Part shown: positions 61,613-64,000 of the stretch, piece by piece
Layout: every line of letters starts with the position of its first letter
Position numbering within the stretch: position 1 is the first letter of the stretch
Source of the DNA: Neobacillus mesonae
GTDB taxonomy: Bacteria > Bacillota > Bacilli > Paenibacillales > Paenibacillaceae
NCBI GenBank assembly: GCA_023715865.1
Contig: JAMBOW010000003.1
Location: forward strand, 310,001-374,000
Length of the DNA: 64,000 nucleotides
Direction: 5' to 3'
The notes under the pieces: generated by a model
Database searches by the model: none
What the model saw: only the letters and a program-made list of their open reading frames with translations
What the model was told of the DNA's origin: nothing
Program-made: the position numbers and the translations under genes

Positions 61613-63424
<1,812 letters not shown>

Positions 63425-63572
63425 AAGTGCCATCAGCAGTAATAGGTAAAAAGTGAAAGGATGCAATAAAGATTGCTGATCCTCTGTTTGGTTAATATTA
63501 AAGTAACGAGCTGTTTGAAGCCAAATCAATGCTTATTACTTTCATAATGATATCAAGGAGGAGATGACAATA

Positions 63573-64000
63573 ATGAAGACTCCCACAGCTAATCAAGACG
63601 CAATAGAAACCGTCAGAGACCTGATTAAAGGAATCGATACAGCGATGCTTACAACAGTAACCAGTGAGGGGTTAGTATCCCGGCCCATGAAGACACAAGA
63701 GGTGGAGTTTGATGGGGATCTCTGGTTTTTGACCAAAAAAGATACGAATAAATATCGGGAAATTGCTCAAAATTCACGTGTCAACGTAGCCTATGTAGGC
63801 AAATCCTATGTTTCCATTCGCGGTGAAGCAGAGCTGATCCAGAATCCTGCCAAAGTAAAAGAGTTCTGGAATGCAGCGTACGAAATGCTGCTGGACGTTC
63901 CTTATGATGATCCCAGTCTGGTGCTCATTAAAATTCAGGCTGACACAGCCGAATATTGGGAAACAGGTAGTAAGACCAAGCTGGTCAAAAATCTGTTTAA
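63573..64000 (+). CDS. Pyridoxamine 5'-phosphate oxidase-fold protein, general stress protein 26-like (cut by window edge)
   Basis: 142 codons are visible and run off the right edge. ETVRDLIKGIDTAMLTTVTS, GLVSRPMKTQEVEFDGDLWF, NVAYVGKSYVSIRGEAELIQ and KEFWNAAYEMLLDVPYDDPS match the split-barrel flavin-binding GS26 family, whose members bind FMN or FAD and are linked to stress. ATG at 63573 lies nine bases after GAGGAG; an in-frame ATG at 63564 is too close. Only a few C-terminal residues are probably missing. Confidence 0.88.
   Translation, partial: MKTPTANQDAIETVRDLIKGIDTAMLTTVTSEGLVSRPMKTQEVEFDGDLWFLTKKDTNKYREIAQNSRVNVAYVGKSYVSIRGEAELIQNPAKVKEFWNAAYEMLLDVPYDDPSLVLIKIQADTAEYWETGSKTKLVKNLF

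Overview
The window reads as chromosome from a Gram-positive, spore-forming Bacillota, most likely a Paenibacillus. Support comes from a LplB/LplC-type sugar ABC operon divergent from a YesM-like sensor kinase, B. subtilis-type gene sets (ywnBA, yneF, lipL, bacilliredoxin, sipS, a KinB-like kinase), strong AGGAGG-type ribosome sites, frequent GTG/TTG starts, and intrinsic terminators after most units. I saw no prophage, transposase, CRISPR array, tRNA or rRNA. The window cuts a sensor kinase at its left end and a pyridoxamine-phosphate-oxidase-fold gene at its right end.

Layout. 1-4.8 kb: sensor kinase and a three-gene sugar importer, with cre-like boxes between them. 4.8-13.5 kb: arsenite pump, SDR oxidoreductase, a CD3324-family regulator behind a leader with two competing stems, a GNAT enzyme, an Lrp regulator, the ywnB-ywnA pair, chromate transporter and a membrane phosphoesterase. 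13.9-21.6 kb: Lrp regulator, a five-gene peptide ABC transporter and a cytosolic gamma-glutamyltransferase, which together look like uptake and hydrolysis of gamma-glutamyl peptides. 22-32.3 kb: copper proteins CopC/CopD, an ArsR regulator that may be leaderless, an oxidoreductase, CarD, ammonium transporter, an AI-2E-family exporter, and a CadC/CadA-type metal efflux pair. 32.3-45.7 kb: aldehyde dehydrogenase, free-methionine-sulfoxide reductase, hydrolase, a vitamin-type ECF transporter (T, S, dual ATPase) with a BirA-like operator ahead of S and A, an MFS exporter, a flavoprotein and a sporulation-type histidine kinase. 45.8-57.6 kb: bacilliredoxin, nadE, acpS, mutY, an ABC exporter, sodA, signal peptidase, a QueG fused to an alkyltransferase-like domain, yneF, folE and lipL. 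57.7-64 kb: a long two-domain SOD, a hydrolase, an IclR regulator, and TPP-riboswitch-controlled thiC.

Shared themes are metal and oxidative stress defence (arsB, chrA, copCD, cadCA, two SODs, bacilliredoxin, msrC) and cofactor metabolism (ECF transporter, nadE, acpS, folE, queG, lipL, thiC).

Most unusual items: the QueG/alkyltransferase-like fusion in which the alkyl-accepting Cys is His; a BirA-type operator on a YkoE-type ECF system whose first ATPase half is degenerate; two tandem covarying hairpins after folE; a small dispersed repeat with TGAACTAAAG ends; and the competing stems ahead of the CD3324-family gene. Everything here comes from reading the sequence; no database search was run.
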